From Phycisphaerales bacterium (GTDB lineage: Bacteria; Planctomycetota; Phycisphaerae; Phycisphaerales; SM1A02): DNA of 51,230 nucleotides. Both the position numbers and the translations under genes were made by a program. Each line of letters starts with the position of its first letter. The first letter of the stretch is position 1. This document shows, one piece after another, positions 1 to 9,220 of the stretch. The stretch is from NCBI GenBank assembly GCA_009691805.1, contig SIAK01000017.1, positions 1-51,230 on the forward strand. Direction: 5' to 3'. Under the pieces are notes generated by a model. The model was not told the DNA's origin and did no database searches. It was given only the letters and a program-made list of their open reading frames with translations.

Positions 1-284
1 CCGCTCGCCATCGATGCACACGTCACGAGCGGAATACCGCCAAGCTCCGCGCCTGCGAGTCGCGTTGTCCCTGCAGGAATACGCGCGGCGAATTCGTTGC
101 CGAGTCGCGCGAGAATCGCGGGGTCTGTCGAGAAGAGATATTTGTCGAGATAAAACGTCGAGGTGCGACCGCTGCGCAAGGTGAAATTGCCGCGCAAGAG
201 GCTCGCGCCTGCGATGCGCGCTGCGAGTTCTTCGCGCGAGATTGTGAGCGCAGTGTTTCGATCGAGCGTGGATGGCGTAGACAT
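1..284 (-). CDS. pyrE: Orotate phosphoribosyltransferase, N-terminal part (cut by window edge)
   Basis: The frame was translated by hand from an ATG at 284-282 and runs off the left edge, so only about 94 residues are visible. The peptide contains GNFTLRSGRTSTFYLDKY followed by a segment ending GAELGGIPLV. This matches the start of orotate phosphoribosyltransferase, in which the F-T-L-x-S-G-x-x-S-x-x-Y-x-D-K-Y stretch precedes the substrate-binding region. The enzyme converts orotate and PRPP to OMP in cytosolic pyrimidine synthesis. The ATG lies eight bases after the stop of the membrane-protein gene at 293, so the two genes are probably co-transcribed. The PRPP-binding motif lies outside the window, so activity cannot be judged. 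carA and pyrB of the same pathway are also in the window but far away. Confidence 0.85.
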   Translation of the reverse strand, partial: MSTPSTLDRNTALTISREELAARIAGASLLRGNFTLRSGRTSTFYLDKYLFSTDPAILARLGNEFAARIPAGTTRLAGAELGGIPLVTCASMAS

Positions 285-292
285 GTCGCTGA

Positions 293-1198
293 TCATACGG
301 CTTCAGTCGCAGGCGCTGTCGGAACGACAAGTCCCTTGCATTTCGCGAGCACAATTGCGCCCGCAATCCCGCACGGAATCACCACGACAAGTTCCGCCGT
401 GCGGTTGACGAGTTCGGCGACGATCCCTGCTTCCATCGTCGCGCCCGCGAGCATGGGCGTGAGCAATCCAACGACCCACTCTCGAAGTCCGAGTCCGTTG
501 GAGATGAACGGAACGAGTGTCGTAAGGCAACTCGCGGTTGCGAGTACGAGTGCGCTCTCATACGAAACAGGCGAACCGATCAACCTGAAAGCGCACCAGT
601 ATCGGAGCGCCCACAAGAAAATCTCCGCGCTGCGAATGACGAATCCGAGCGCAAGCGTGCGTCCTTTCGGAAAGAATCTTCCGAAGAGAGCAAGGAGCGG
701 CGCGATGAAAACAAGTTCCGCAGGCAAGTCCAACGACTGGCAAACCCACAGCAAAGAAACCGCTGTCAATGCTGCTGCAAACGTCAACCCCATCGCTTCG
801 AGAAGGGTGCGCGCAGATTGCACAGGCGCGATGCCGTGGCGCACCTTGTGATACGCAACGCGACCGATGAGACCAGGCTTGAGTGGAAGGTAGTTCGCGA
901 GCGTGGTCGAGGCGATGAGTGCTTGCATCTCCCACAGTGGAACGCGCGCAAATCGCACGATCAGCACGTGAAACAGCAACCCCGTCAGCATGATGCCTAC
1001 AAACACACAACCAAGCATGAGCGCGACAGTCTCTGGCGGTGGATCTCGCAACTCCGCCATCGCCTCCGCAAGTTGCGCGCGTTTGAGCACTGCGAACACG
1101 ACGGCGCACGCCATCAGAAGCAATCCGACGACAAGCCCAACTGGTCGCGCGTAGCGGCGCACCTTTGGATTGTTCAAGAATCGTTCGACGGCGTGCAT
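293..1198 (-). CDS. UPF0104 / lysylphosphatidylglycerol synthase TM-region family membrane protein
   Basis: This 301-residue protein is made almost entirely of hydrophobic helices; about eight segments can be seen, the first near residues 20-38 and the next near 57-80. Two motifs are typical of the family: NYLPLKPG at 102-109, followed by the basic stretch GRVAYHKVRHG, and GLGLREW at 235-241. Members include the membrane half of MprF and YbhN/AglD-like proteins, which are thought to move or modify lipids. No soluble aminoacyltransferase domain is present, so this is a stand-alone membrane domain and a lysyl-PG synthase activity should not be assumed. It sits 55 bases after the TPR gene and eight bases before pyrE on the same strand. 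The family call is firm; the substrate is unknown. Confidence 0.75.
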   Translation of the reverse strand: MHAVERFLNNPKVRRYARPVGLVVGLLLMACAVVFAVLKRAQLAEAMAELRDPPPETVALMLGCVFVGIMLTGLLFHVLIVRFARVPLWEMQALIASTTLANYLPLKPGLIGRVAYHKVRHGIAPVQSARTLLEAMGLTFAAALTAVSLLWVCQSLDLPAELVFIAPLLALFGRFFPKGRTLALGFVIRSAEIFLWALRYWCAFRLIGSPVSYESALVLATASCLTTLVPFISNGLGLREWVVGLLTPMLAGATMEAGIVAELVNRTAELVVVIPCGIAGAIVLAKCKGLVVPTAPATEAV

Positions 1199-1253
1199 AC
1201 GTGTAGTGTCGCGATTCCGGCATCTCTCGTGTTTTGCCGTGTGATCGAAATCG

Positions 1254-3875
1254 TCACTTCGAAATGTCGAGGTTTTCGCGCCGCTCTTCGACGATACCTA
1301 GGCGATGATCTTTGAGCGCGCGCGCAAGCGGCTGCGCTTCAACAGGACCATCCCGCAACGTCAATTCAATCAGCGCTTCATCAGGCGATTCCGTCCGTGC
1401 GACAAGCCGTGCCATGCGAACAAGTGGATCGGGGAGCGCATCGAGCGCCGCGTAGAAACCTGCAAGATTCTTGCGCTCTGGTGGCACCTGCGCAGCAACC
1501 CAGGCTGCTTCGAGAGGTGTGAGGCGCGCGATCGCAGGTGCGAGCGTTGCTGCGGCAGTTTCAAGCGAGCGTTGCGCATCTTCGCGGATTGATTCGGGCC
1601 GCGTTTCAAGGCGAGAGAGAGCGCACGCGAGAAAAGCTACGGTGACAGGCGAAGGCTTCGTCGATGGATCAGAAATCTGCGCAATCGCTTGCGCAACCCA
1701 CGCACTTTCAACACGCATACCTTCAACGCGCACGGTGTCGGATTCCACTTCAACCCCAAGAGGCCCCGGCTCCATCCCTGAAGTCGTCGTGCGCCAATTC
1801 AGGATTCCGTGCACGGTGGCAAATCCGCCGACTGTGGGATCCAGTTTGAACATGCGTGTGCCATCGCCGATCGTCGCGTCATAAACCGCGGTGACCGATT
1901 CACCGGGCGCAAGTGCAAGCCGTGCACTCAACGAAAGCGCTTCATACGGCGGAATGCGCGTAGCAACCTGCCCTGACATACTCAACGAGCACGCGGCGGT
2001 GGCGGTATCGCGAAGGGGTCCGTTCGGCGCAATCGCGATCGGCCAATCACCACGATTAGTGACGACGAAATCAAATCGCAGCGGCGCAAAATTTTCGGTG
2101 ATGCGCTCGCGTGGCTTGATCGTCAAGAGCAACACAGATTCCGGATCCTCCACGACCTTTCGAAATCCAGCGGGCAACGAGGCAATCGCGTCAAGTTTCG
2201 GCGCGTCAGGAAAAATCTGCGGCGTGGATCCGAGCAATCGCCAGACCGACTCGCGCGCGTAGAGACCAAGTGCGGAAGCGGACTCGGCCTTTGCGAGTGC
2301 TAGAAACTGGCTCGCTGCGTCGCGCAATCTTCCTTGCGCTTCCAACGCCATCGCGAGTCCCATCTTGGATGCGGGATCCGCAGCCGAAAGCGGCGTGAAG
2401 ATCGACTCCGCTTTCGCGAAGTCGTTCGCGCGAAACGCAAACCAGCCATCAAAGCGCGCGCGTGCTTCCGCTGAAATCGGAAGCATCGCAACTCCGGTTG
2501 CGAGTGAAGTTGTAGCGCCCTCCACAGTGCCGCCTAGCCAGAGCGCAACGAACGCGCGCTGCAGCCAAAAAGAAGCGATTTCCGCTTGATCAAGCTTGAC
2601 TTGTTCTGCGGATTGAATCGCAAGTTTGAAGGCAGAATCTGTGTTGATCACAACCACCGCCGCGCCTTCCAAGCGGCGTGACACCAGCATCGCTGCCACA
2701 TTCGTAATGAGAACTGGCGTGGGAGGAAGTTGCATCTCCTTCCGTCGTTCAAGACTGATGAGCGCGCCCCGGCGATCAATCTCAGCACGAAGTGCAAGAT
2801 CAAGTTGCTGCTGTCGCCGCGCATACACCGATTCCGCTGCTTGCCACTGTCCACTGCCCCAAAACGATAAGAGCAGATCCGCGAGCAGCGTGTCGTATTC
2901 CACGTTCGGACGCGACGTCTGCAGGACTTTGCACTCGATCTCGAGAATTCCCGCCGCGCCGTTGTACGCTCCGTTGTCGAGACAAATCTGCGCAAGCGCA
3001 AGCGCGGTCAATCCGTCCGCTGGATTTGCCAGTGCCGCTGCGCGCAAGAGTCCTGCTTCTTCGAGCACGCCCACACGCAATCGCATGAAACCTGCGGCTT
3101 CATTCGCTGCATCAGGAAACCACGGATCCAATCGCGTCGCTTCGAGCAACCAGTGTTCGTATCCTTCAAGATCTCCCGTGCGCTTGTAGAGCGTCGCGAG
3201 CTCATACGCCAAGCGCGCCGCAACACGCGGGCCAATCTGGGGAATCGACTCAGGCGCGAGCATGCGCAGCGAGACGGCGATGCGCGCTTCCGCTGTTTGA
3301 CGTTGTTCAATCACGCCGAGCAAACGGCGCAATCGAATGCCTTCATCCTGTGGATCAAGTCGGCTCAATGCTTCGAGCGCGTCAACGCCGAGCTTCGCGC
3401 CGATCGGATCTCCCTCTTCAAGCACGGCTCCGAGATCAAGCGCAACTCGCCAGATCTCTTTGTTGGTTGGAGCGAGTGCGACGGATTGCAGCAACAACTC
3501 TCGCGCGGCGTCGAGCGATCCAAGAAAAACGCGCCCGCGTTGAAGGCACTGTCGAGCAGACTGGGCAAAGTTGCGGGCGAGGCCATCGCGAAGTTGCGCT
3601 TCGGTCATCCCTCGATCTACTACCGCAGCCGTGCTCTGCTTCGTCTGGTCGATAACTTGTGCGCTTGGCGGGTCGATCGGAACGACTGCGTCCTGCGCGG
3701 CATGCGCGCATTCAGTCGAACTCGCAAGCGCAACGCAAAGTGCCAGCGGCAAGCCACTGAGCAGCGTGCGGCGCAATCCATTCGCCCCACACACGGAATT
3801 GCGACTGCGCGCGGCTACCGCGTCCGCAGGAGTTGCGTGCTGATCGGTTGAAGGTTCAAACGGAGTAGGCGTCAT
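1254..3875 (-). CDS. Large secreted TPR-type protein of unknown function
   Basis: The 873-residue protein has a hydrophobic stretch near residues 38-52 followed by AHAAQD, which looks like a signal peptide and cleavage site. About 35 polar residues precede it, so the true start may be an internal codon such as the GTG before residue 28. Residues from about 90 to 540 are rich in Ala, Leu, Arg and Glu, with TPR-like helical pairs (for example LATLYKRTGDLEGYEHWLLEA and AMALEAQGRLRDAASQFLAL). The region from about 570 to 700 looks beta-rich, with phrases such as RFDFVVTNRGDWPIAI, and the C-terminus is helical again. I do not recognise a named family. It probably acts in the periplasm as a protein-binding scaffold, which is inference. 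Downstream on the same strand are the UPF0104 protein and pyrE. Confidence 0.6.
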   Translation of the reverse strand: MTPTPFEPSTDQHATPADAVAARSRNSVCGANGLRRTLLSGLPLALCVALASSTECAHAAQDAVVPIDPPSAQVIDQTKQSTAAVVDRGMTEAQLRDGLARNFAQSARQCLQRGRVFLGSLDAARELLLQSVALAPTNKEIWRVALDLGAVLEEGDPIGAKLGVDALEALSRLDPQDEGIRLRRLLGVIEQRQTAEARIAVSLRMLAPESIPQIGPRVAARLAYELATLYKRTGDLEGYEHWLLEATRLDPWFPDAANEAAGFMRLRVGVLEEAGLLRAAALANPADGLTALALAQICLDNGAYNGAAGILEIECKVLQTSRPNVEYDTLLADLLLSFWGSGQWQAAESVYARRQQQLDLALRAEIDRRGALISLERRKEMQLPPTPVLITNVAAMLVSRRLEGAAVVVINTDSAFKLAIQSAEQVKLDQAEIASFWLQRAFVALWLGGTVEGATTSLATGVAMLPISAEARARFDGWFAFRANDFAKAESIFTPLSAADPASKMGLAMALEAQGRLRDAASQFLALAKAESASALGLYARESVWRLLGSTPQIFPDAPKLDAIASLPAGFRKVVEDPESVLLLTIKPRERITENFAPLRFDFVVTNRGDWPIAIAPNGPLRDTATAACSLSMSGQVATRIPPYEALSLSARLALAPGESVTAVYDATIGDGTRMFKLDPTVGGFATVHGILNWRTTTSGMEPGPLGVEVESDTVRVEGMRVESAWVAQAIAQISDPSTKPSPVTVAFLACALSRLETRPESIREDAQRSLETAAATLAPAIARLTPLEAAWVAAQVPPERKNLAGFYAALDALPDPLVRMARLVARTESPDEALIELTLRDGPVEAQPLARALKDHRLGIVEERRENLDISK

Positions 3876-4115
3876 CTATGGCACAAGATCGGCAGAATCT
3901 CGCAGTGCAATGCATCTAACGTTGCAGCAATGAGAGTAGTCAGCAGTCCGCGCTGTCGCAACAGCGACAACGCGCCATGACGCCGCAAATCAAATCTGCG
4001 CTCCGCGAGGAGCTCCGTTGTACGATCGGATGATTGACAGTCCGAGCCGCGCAAAGTAGCGTTCCACGCTCGATCCTGCACCCACGGCGCTTGATCTTCT
4101 GCCAAACCAATACCC

Positions 4116-5186
4116 ATGCGCTGCTTCCGACCGCTCGCCGCTTTCGCCCTCGTCGCTTCCACCCTGCTCACGGTGTCGCACGTCAACGCGCAAGCACCGA
4201 ATGCGTCGACCTCACTCGATCGAACAGTGCTCGCGAGCACTGCGCCGCTGAGCGACGCGCAGAAAACAGCGATCCAAACCTTCGCGACAGCGGAGATCGA
4301 GACCATCGGAACTTCGTCGGATCAGGGCGACCTCGATGCCGCGCGGCGAACGCTGACGGATCCACCACGCGACCCAGCTGCCACTGCGATTTTTCGCCGC
4401 GGTTACTCGACCGTTCTGACTCCGTTGCTCGTTCCCGTGGCTGCAGGAACCGATCTTCGTCGTTCCATTCTTGCGATGCAAGTCTTGCGCTTCCTTCGCT
4501 CCAACGAAGCGCTCGACGCGCTCCTCAATCGCGCAGCCGCGGCGACTGAGAAGGACGCAACGCGACGCATTGTTGCATCGGGGCTTGCGACCGATCTCGC
4601 GTTGGACGCTGACCTCTCTCCAATGCAGACGGAAGCGATCGCCAGGCGATTCACGATCTGCGCACTCGCGGAAACCGATGCCTTCGCGCTGCAGCAGCAA
4701 CTTGAAGGCTTCAGCGCGCTGCTCAAGCGTGCGCAGCTGACGCCAGACACAGCAAAGAACGTGCGCAAAGCGGAGTTTGAAGCGATCGCTTCACTCGCAG
4801 TTTCGATCGCGCAGACCAAGGGCGCAGACGCGCGCGTCGGCTCCGTGTATCGCGCACTCATCAGCGTTCGCAATCAGTGGGTTGAAATGCCGACTGCAGA
4901 GAAGACGATTGCAGCGCCGCAACTCGCGCGCGGGCTTGTCGAACTTCTGAAGGCCTCCGACAAGCAATGGACTGACGGACACGCAAATCCACAAGCATCC
5001 GCGGCGTACATCGGCATGTGCAACAGCGCGGAAGTTCTCCTCCGAATCGTCGATCGATCGATGCGCCCGAACGCCCCCCGCACTTCAGAAGATCGCGTGC
5101 TCACGAAGACCTGGGAATCCTCCGACAAAGCCGCATTCACCGCCGAAGTAAAGCGCTGGTCGGACGCCGTAAGCGCCTACAAGTAA
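4116..5186 (+). CDS. Secreted protein of unknown function
   Basis: This 356-residue protein begins with an arginine, a hydrophobic core (AAFALVASTLLTV) and HVNAQA, a clear signal peptide. The mature part is Ala-, Leu- and Thr-rich and looks fully helical, with no cysteine cluster or catalytic motif that I recognise. It is transcribed away from the TPR gene at 1254-3875, with 240 bases between the two starts. The stop at 5186 is followed by the multi-hairpin repeat at 5205-5325, which may end its transcript. No function is proposed. Confidence 0.6.
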   Translation: MRCFRPLAAFALVASTLLTVSHVNAQAPNASTSLDRTVLASTAPLSDAQKTAIQTFATAEIETIGTSSDQGDLDAARRTLTDPPRDPAATAIFRRGYSTVLTPLLVPVAAGTDLRRSILAMQVLRFLRSNEALDALLNRAAAATEKDATRRIVASGLATDLALDADLSPMQTEAIARRFTICALAETDAFALQQQLEGFSALLKRAQLTPDTAKNVRKAEFEAIASLAVSIAQTKGADARVGSVYRALISVRNQWVEMPTAEKTIAAPQLARGLVELLKASDKQWTDGHANPQASAAYIGMCNSAEVLLRIVDRSMRPNAPRTSEDRVLTKTWESSDKAAFTAEVKRWSDAVSAYK

Positions 5187-5204
5187 GTCCGAGCACTCGC
5201 GACG

Positions 5205-5325
5205 GTTGAGTCGAAAGCGATTGCAGTGTTTTCGCCGCTGCGGCGAGAAACCTGCATGAGCGCTCAACTACGCGACGGAATTTGTCCGCGCTGCGCGGAC
5301 AAATTCCGCGCAAGCGCTCAGCTAC
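5205..5325. repeat. Two-hairpin unit of a dispersed intergenic repeat
   Basis: Two hairpins lie side by side. The first has a 9-bp stem at 5229-5237 and 5241-5249 with loop CTG and one G.U pair. It is bracketed by the inverted repeat GTTGAG (5205-5210) and CTCAAC (5263-5268). The second has a perfect 14-bp stem at 5277-5290 and 5294-5307, again with loop CTG. The flanking blocks GAGTCGAAAGCGA and AGCGCTCA recur in the element at 19521-19727, as does the stem core TTTGTCCGCG. The element fills the gap between the secreted-protein gene and oppA. Function is unknown; a terminator, RNA-processing site or REP-like element are all possible. Confidence 0.75.
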
Positions 5326-5349
5326 CCTCAGTTCAGATACGCTCAACGC

Positions 5350-7242
5350 GTGAAGGTTCTTGCGCCGTTTTTGCTGCTGCTCGCTGCGCTCATTGCGACG
5401 ACGTATCTCGATCCGCCGCTGCCGCGCGCGGACCTTGTCATCCTTGAACGATCCGATTGCTTCACGCTTGATCCGCAGCGGATGAGCTATCAGCATGAGA
5501 TCCGCCGCGGCGCGACGATTTACGAAGGGCTCGTCGCGCTCAATCCGCAAGATTGCTCGATCAAACCTGGCGTTGCTGAACGATGGGAAACATCCGGTGA
5601 TGGTTTGATGTGGACGTTTCATCTTCGCCACAACGCGAAGTGGTCCAATGGCGATGCCGTAACTTCGCGCGATTTTCTCTATGCATGGCGACGCGCGACG
5701 TTGCCTGAAACTGCGGCGGACTACTCAGGTTTCTTCTTCGAAATCGAAGGTGCCGAAGAGTTCTTCCAATGGCGCGTGAAGGAACTCGCCGACTTCGCGG
5801 CGCGCGCGAAGGAGTCTTCGCCAACGCTCGCCGACGCGCAAGCGCTGTGGGATGCAACCGAACAGCGCTTTCGCGACACCGTTGGCATTCGGGCAGCGGA
5901 TGACTTCACGATTGAGGTGCGCCTGCGTCGTCCGCTTCCCTACTTCCTAGATCTCTGCGCGTTTGCGCCGTTCTCTCCCGTGCATCGCGCGTCGGTAGAA
6001 ACATGGACGCATCTTGATCCTGCGAGTGGACGCATGGAGCAATCGCATGGATGGACGAAGCCTGGATTCCTCGTCACGAATGGTCCGTATGTGCCGACAG
6101 TCTGGCGATACAAGCGTGACATGCGCTTGGTAAAAAATCCTTACTACTGGGACGAAGCGCGTGTGCATGCGAAGACGATCGAAGTGCGCGTGATCGAAAA
6201 TCCAAACACGCAAGTCCTCGCGTTTGGCGCGGGCGGCGTGGATTGGGTGCCTGATGTTGGACCGGAATACAAAACCGAAATGCTCGCGCAACGAAGGCTC
6301 TATGAAGCGCGACATGCAGTTGCCATCGGCGCAGCGCGTGATCGCGGGGCGGAACTCGATGAAACTATCCGCGTGCTTCCACCACCGACAGACGGTGAAC
6401 GACGCGACATCCGCGCGCTCAACGCGTACGGCACGGATTTTTTCAGCTTCAACTGTCGACCGACAACAACGAACGGCGCAGTGAATCCGTTCGCCGATGC
6501 CGCGGTGCGCCGCGCATTCGCGATGGCCGCCGACAAACAAGCGCTCATCGATCGCGTCACGCGATTAGGTGAACGCGTCGCGACGACGCTGGTTCCACCA
6601 GGATCGATTCGCGGATACCCGCTTGTTGAAGGTCTTCCGTTTGACACGACACGCGCGCGCGCGGAGCTCGCCACCGCGGGGTGGATCGATCGCGACAACG
6701 ATGGTTTCGTCGACGATGCCAACGGCAATCGCTTTCCAACGGTTGATCTCTTGTATTCGACCGCGAGCCCGCGCTATCAGAATCTCGCACTCGCGCTGCG
6801 CGACATGTGGCGGCGCGAACTCGGCGTGCCTGTCGAAGTGCGAGGCAAAGACGCGAAGTTGTACAAAGAGGATGTGAAGAAGGGGAACTTCAGCATCGCG
6901 CGTGGTGGCTGGTACGGCGACTACGGCGATCCTTCGACGTTCCTTGAACTACAGCGATCAACGGATGGCAACAACGATCGTGGCTACAAAAACCCTGCGT
7001 TTGATGCGATGCTCGATGCCGCGCAGAGTGAGAAGGATCCTGCGGTGCGTCTTGAGAAACTCGCAGAGTGCGAGCGATTCCTGTTCACAGAAGAAGTTCC
7101 GCTTCTGCCGATTTGCTCCTACGTCACCGTCTATATGTACGACCCTTCGAGGCTCGAGGGTATTCGTGATCATCCAAGACTCGAGCAACACTTCGATGAA
7201 CTCAAGCGCGTGGACGCTGCAGCATCGGAGGGTGCGCGATGA
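5350..7242 (+). CDS. ABC transporter substrate-binding protein, OppA/DppA family
   Basis: The 630-residue protein starts at GTG with a hydrophobic N-terminal segment (FLLLLAALIATTYL) that acts as a signal or membrane anchor; no lipobox cysteine follows it. The family signatures are present in order: YEGLVALNP near residue 58, GVAERWETSGDGLMWTFHLR near 75, KWSNGDAVTSRDFLYAWRR near 97, NGPYVPTVWRY near 240 and VRRAFAMAADKQALIDRV near 385. These define solute-binding protein family 5, which binds peptides or nickel-type ligands. A DRDNDGFVDDANGN loop near 447 is common in this family. The gene overlaps the permease by four bases (ATGA). The exact substrate cannot be read from sequence, and the length is somewhat greater than usual. 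Confidence 0.88.
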   Translation: MKVLAPFLLLLAALIATTYLDPPLPRADLVILERSDCFTLDPQRMSYQHEIRRGATIYEGLVALNPQDCSIKPGVAERWETSGDGLMWTFHLRHNAKWSNGDAVTSRDFLYAWRRATLPETAADYSGFFFEIEGAEEFFQWRVKELADFAARAKESSPTLADAQALWDATEQRFRDTVGIRAADDFTIEVRLRRPLPYFLDLCAFAPFSPVHRASVETWTHLDPASGRMEQSHGWTKPGFLVTNGPYVPTVWRYKRDMRLVKNPYYWDEARVHAKTIEVRVIENPNTQVLAFGAGGVDWVPDVGPEYKTEMLAQRRLYEARHAVAIGAARDRGAELDETIRVLPPPTDGERRDIRALNAYGTDFFSFNCRPTTTNGAVNPFADAAVRRAFAMAADKQALIDRVTRLGERVATTLVPPGSIRGYPLVEGLPFDTTRARAELATAGWIDRDNDGFVDDANGNRFPTVDLLYSTASPRYQNLALALRDMWRRELGVPVEVRGKDAKLYKEDVKKGNFSIARGGWYGDYGDPSTFLELQRSTDGNNDRGYKNPAFDAMLDAAQSEKDPAVRLEKLAECERFLFTEEVPLLPICSYVTVYMYDPSRLEGIRDHPRLEQHFDELKRVDAAASEGAR

Positions 7243-8186
7243 CACGCATGCTCCTCTCGCGGCTGATTCAATTGCCGTTCATCGTGCTCGCGGTCTACAC
7301 CGTCACCTTCATCCTCGCGTGGATGGTGCCAGGAAATCCGCTCGAAAATCCCGAAGGCCGCCGACCACCACCCGAGATTGTTGCCGCCATGCAGGCGCAG
7401 TATCACCTTGATGATCCGCTCGCGTTCTACGGCGAGTATCTCGCGAAAGCCAGCGGCGTCGCGTGGCTCATGGGCACGAGTCCACATCCGTTTGACCTTG
7501 GTCCAAGCCTTCGTCAACCCGATTGGAGTGTGAATGAAATCATCGAAACGGGCGCGCCTGTTTCGATGCGATTGGGCATCAGCGCGATGATGATCGCACT
7601 CGCGATCGGCATCTTTGCGGGCGTTGTCGGTGGCGTGCGCCCCGGATCGATCGCCGATGTTTTCACGCAACTCATTTCGATCGCAGGCATCAGTCTCCCA
7701 AGCTTCGTCATCGGCAGCGCGCTCTTGCTGCTTTTCTCCGTGAAATTGAGGCTGTTTCCGATCGGTGGCGTGAGTGGAGTCGAGTCGCTCTTCTTGCCTG
7801 CACTCACGTTGTCCTTGCCGTTTGCCGCGTACATCTCACGACTCGTGCGCTTCGGCATGATCGAACAGATGCGCAGTGATCACGCTCGCACCGCGCGCGC
7901 GAAAGGTCTCTCGCAGCGGCAGGTTGCATTGCATCACGCGTTGAAAAATGCGTTCCTTCCCGTGCTTTCCTATCTCGGTCCCGCAACGGCAGCCGCGATG
8001 ACAGGCTCGTTCGTTGTCGAGAAAGTGTTCGCGGTCCCCGGCATCGGTCAACACTTCGTCGAAGCAGTGCTCGCGAAAGACATCACGCTCGTGATGGGCA
8101 TCGTGCTCGTCTATTCCACATTGCTTGTGCTCTTCAACCTCACTGTCGACGTCATGTACCGCTGGGTCGATCCGCGGATTGCGTAG
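7239..8186 (+). CDS. Peptide-type ABC transporter permease, OppB/DppB family
   Basis: This 315-residue integral membrane protein starts with the characteristic MTRMLLSRLIQLPFIVLAVY segment and contains PGNPLENPEG and QYHLDDPLAFY, as OppB proteins do. About six membrane helices are visible. The cytoplasmic EAA loop that contacts the ATPase reads HARTARAKGLSQRQVALHHA near residue 208, followed by GSFVVEKVFAVPGIG. A GGAGGG ribosome site at 7227-7232 lies six bases before the ATG, and the start overlaps the oppA stop. Downstream comes a convergent lipoprotein gene, so no oppC-type permease or ATPase follows. The partner subunits must be encoded elsewhere if the transporter is complete. The 3' end overlaps the convergent gene by 35 bases. 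Confidence 0.9.
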   Translation: MTRMLLSRLIQLPFIVLAVYTVTFILAWMVPGNPLENPEGRRPPPEIVAAMQAQYHLDDPLAFYGEYLAKASGVAWLMGTSPHPFDLGPSLRQPDWSVNEIIETGAPVSMRLGISAMMIALAIGIFAGVVGGVRPGSIADVFTQLISIAGISLPSFVIGSALLLLFSVKLRLFPIGGVSGVESLFLPALTLSLPFAAYISRLVRFGMIEQMRSDHARTARAKGLSQRQVALHHALKNAFLPVLSYLGPATAAAMTGSFVVEKVFAVPGIGQHFVEAVLAKDITLVMGIVLVYSTLLVLFNLTVDVMYRWVDPRIA

Positions 8187-8838
8187 CCGGAATCGTCTGT
8201 GCCAGTTGCGCTTCGACAGCGCGAAGCAATTGCAATTCCAATCGTTCGTCGCGCTCGAACGCCGTCCATCGCGAAGCATCGCGCGCAGCGGTTCCATCAT
8301 CTTTTTGCGTGACATCCGTCATCGTGCCACGGACTGCACGCGTCCATGCATTGCGCTGCGCGCCCGGTTGAAAGCGTCGCTCCACACTCACGACAACGCG
8401 GAGTTCGAGTGCGCCTTGCGTGCGCGCAAGATCCGCAGGGACGACGCGTTCAGATCCTGCGATCACAGGGCCTGCAATCGGCGCGTCAGGATTCGTCGCG
8501 CTTTCTTGGAAGCCCGCCGGAAGAAATTCAAATCGCAATCGACGGCGCTCGAAGTTCAGCGACGCTTCGCCTACTTGCGAAGGAGTCATGTCATTCCACT
8601 CCCAAGGTTCGACAACGGAACCCATGAACGACGGTGCCGTTTCAATCACGCCTGTCTGTCGATCTGCGGTGACAACGCTGAAGCCTGCATCCTTCGCGGC
8701 CATACAGACCGCATCAAACGCTTGCGGGTAGGTCAATGGTGCAATGCGCGCAACCGATGACCCTTGAGGCGCGGACGCGCAACCACACGCGAACGCGACC
8801 ATCAACCCGAAACTGACTGTGCGGCGAAGCAATTGCAT
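8152..8838 (-). CDS. Small probable lipoprotein of unknown function
   Basis: The 228-residue protein opens with two arginines, a hydrophobic core and FACGCASAPQG, a signal peptide ending in a cysteine-containing site. The lipobox is imperfect, since a Cys is at -2 where Ala or Ser is usual. The mature part includes LTYPQAFDAVCMAAKDAGF and VVTADRQTGVIET, a pattern seen in small outer-membrane lipoproteins that share a compact alpha/beta fold. I do not recognise a named family. It is convergent with the oppB gene and overlaps its last 35 bases. It is transcribed away from the cytochrome gene at 9221. Confidence 0.65.
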   Translation of the reverse strand: MQLLRRTVSFGLMVAFACGCASAPQGSSVARIAPLTYPQAFDAVCMAAKDAGFSVVTADRQTGVIETAPSFMGSVVEPWEWNDMTPSQVGEASLNFERRRLRFEFLPAGFQESATNPDAPIAGPVIAGSERVVPADLARTQGALELRVVVSVERRFQPGAQRNAWTRAVRGTMTDVTQKDDGTAARDASRWTAFERDERLELQLLRAVEAQLAQTIPATQSADRPSGT

Positions 8839-9220
8839 CGGCGAAGTTTACGAGTTCTACGCGCGAGGTCGCGAGGACTTCTCGAGGAACCACATCCTGC
8901 GTGCCCGGCCACTCCTCACCTGCCGAGTCTCAGCTTCATCTTCACCACTTCTGCGCGTGATGCCGTTGATGGTTCCGCCGCAATGCACTGTCGAGCGCGT
9001 GCCGTGCGTCCGATACCCATCGAATCTCGCTCCCAAGAATCACCTCCGACTCGAAGGTGTCCCAAACAGGAATTTACGAACTTCATCAGTTCGAGAATCG
9101 TCTGTCATCCTTGACCTGCTCGAGTCCGAAAGTACCTTTGTCCCGCAGGCTGTTCGTGCATGCATGGCGCATGCAAGTTCTGAGTCGAGCCGCCCAACCG
9201 AAGAACCGTAGGTACGAACC
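8839..9220. other. Divergent intergenic region, no gene seen
   Basis: This 382-base gap lies between the starts of the lipoprotein gene (minus) and the cytochrome gene (plus), so it should hold both promoters. Visible structure: a 6-bp hairpin CGAACT/AGTTCG at 9077-9093 and a 7-bp hairpin TGCATGC/GCATGCA at 9157-9175, 46 bases before the cytochrome ATG. A TTGACC at about 9111-9116 could be a -35 element, but no convincing -10 follows. Open frames here have no recognisable protein character. Confidence 0.45.

Noticed and set aside
3872-4306. 144-residue minus-strand open frame with a hydrophobic start
   Set aside because: Most of it is antisense to the secreted protein at 4116, which has a clear signal peptide.
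8819-9211. 130-residue plus-strand open frame
   Set aside because: It begins antisense inside the lipoprotein gene and has no recognisable domain or family pattern.
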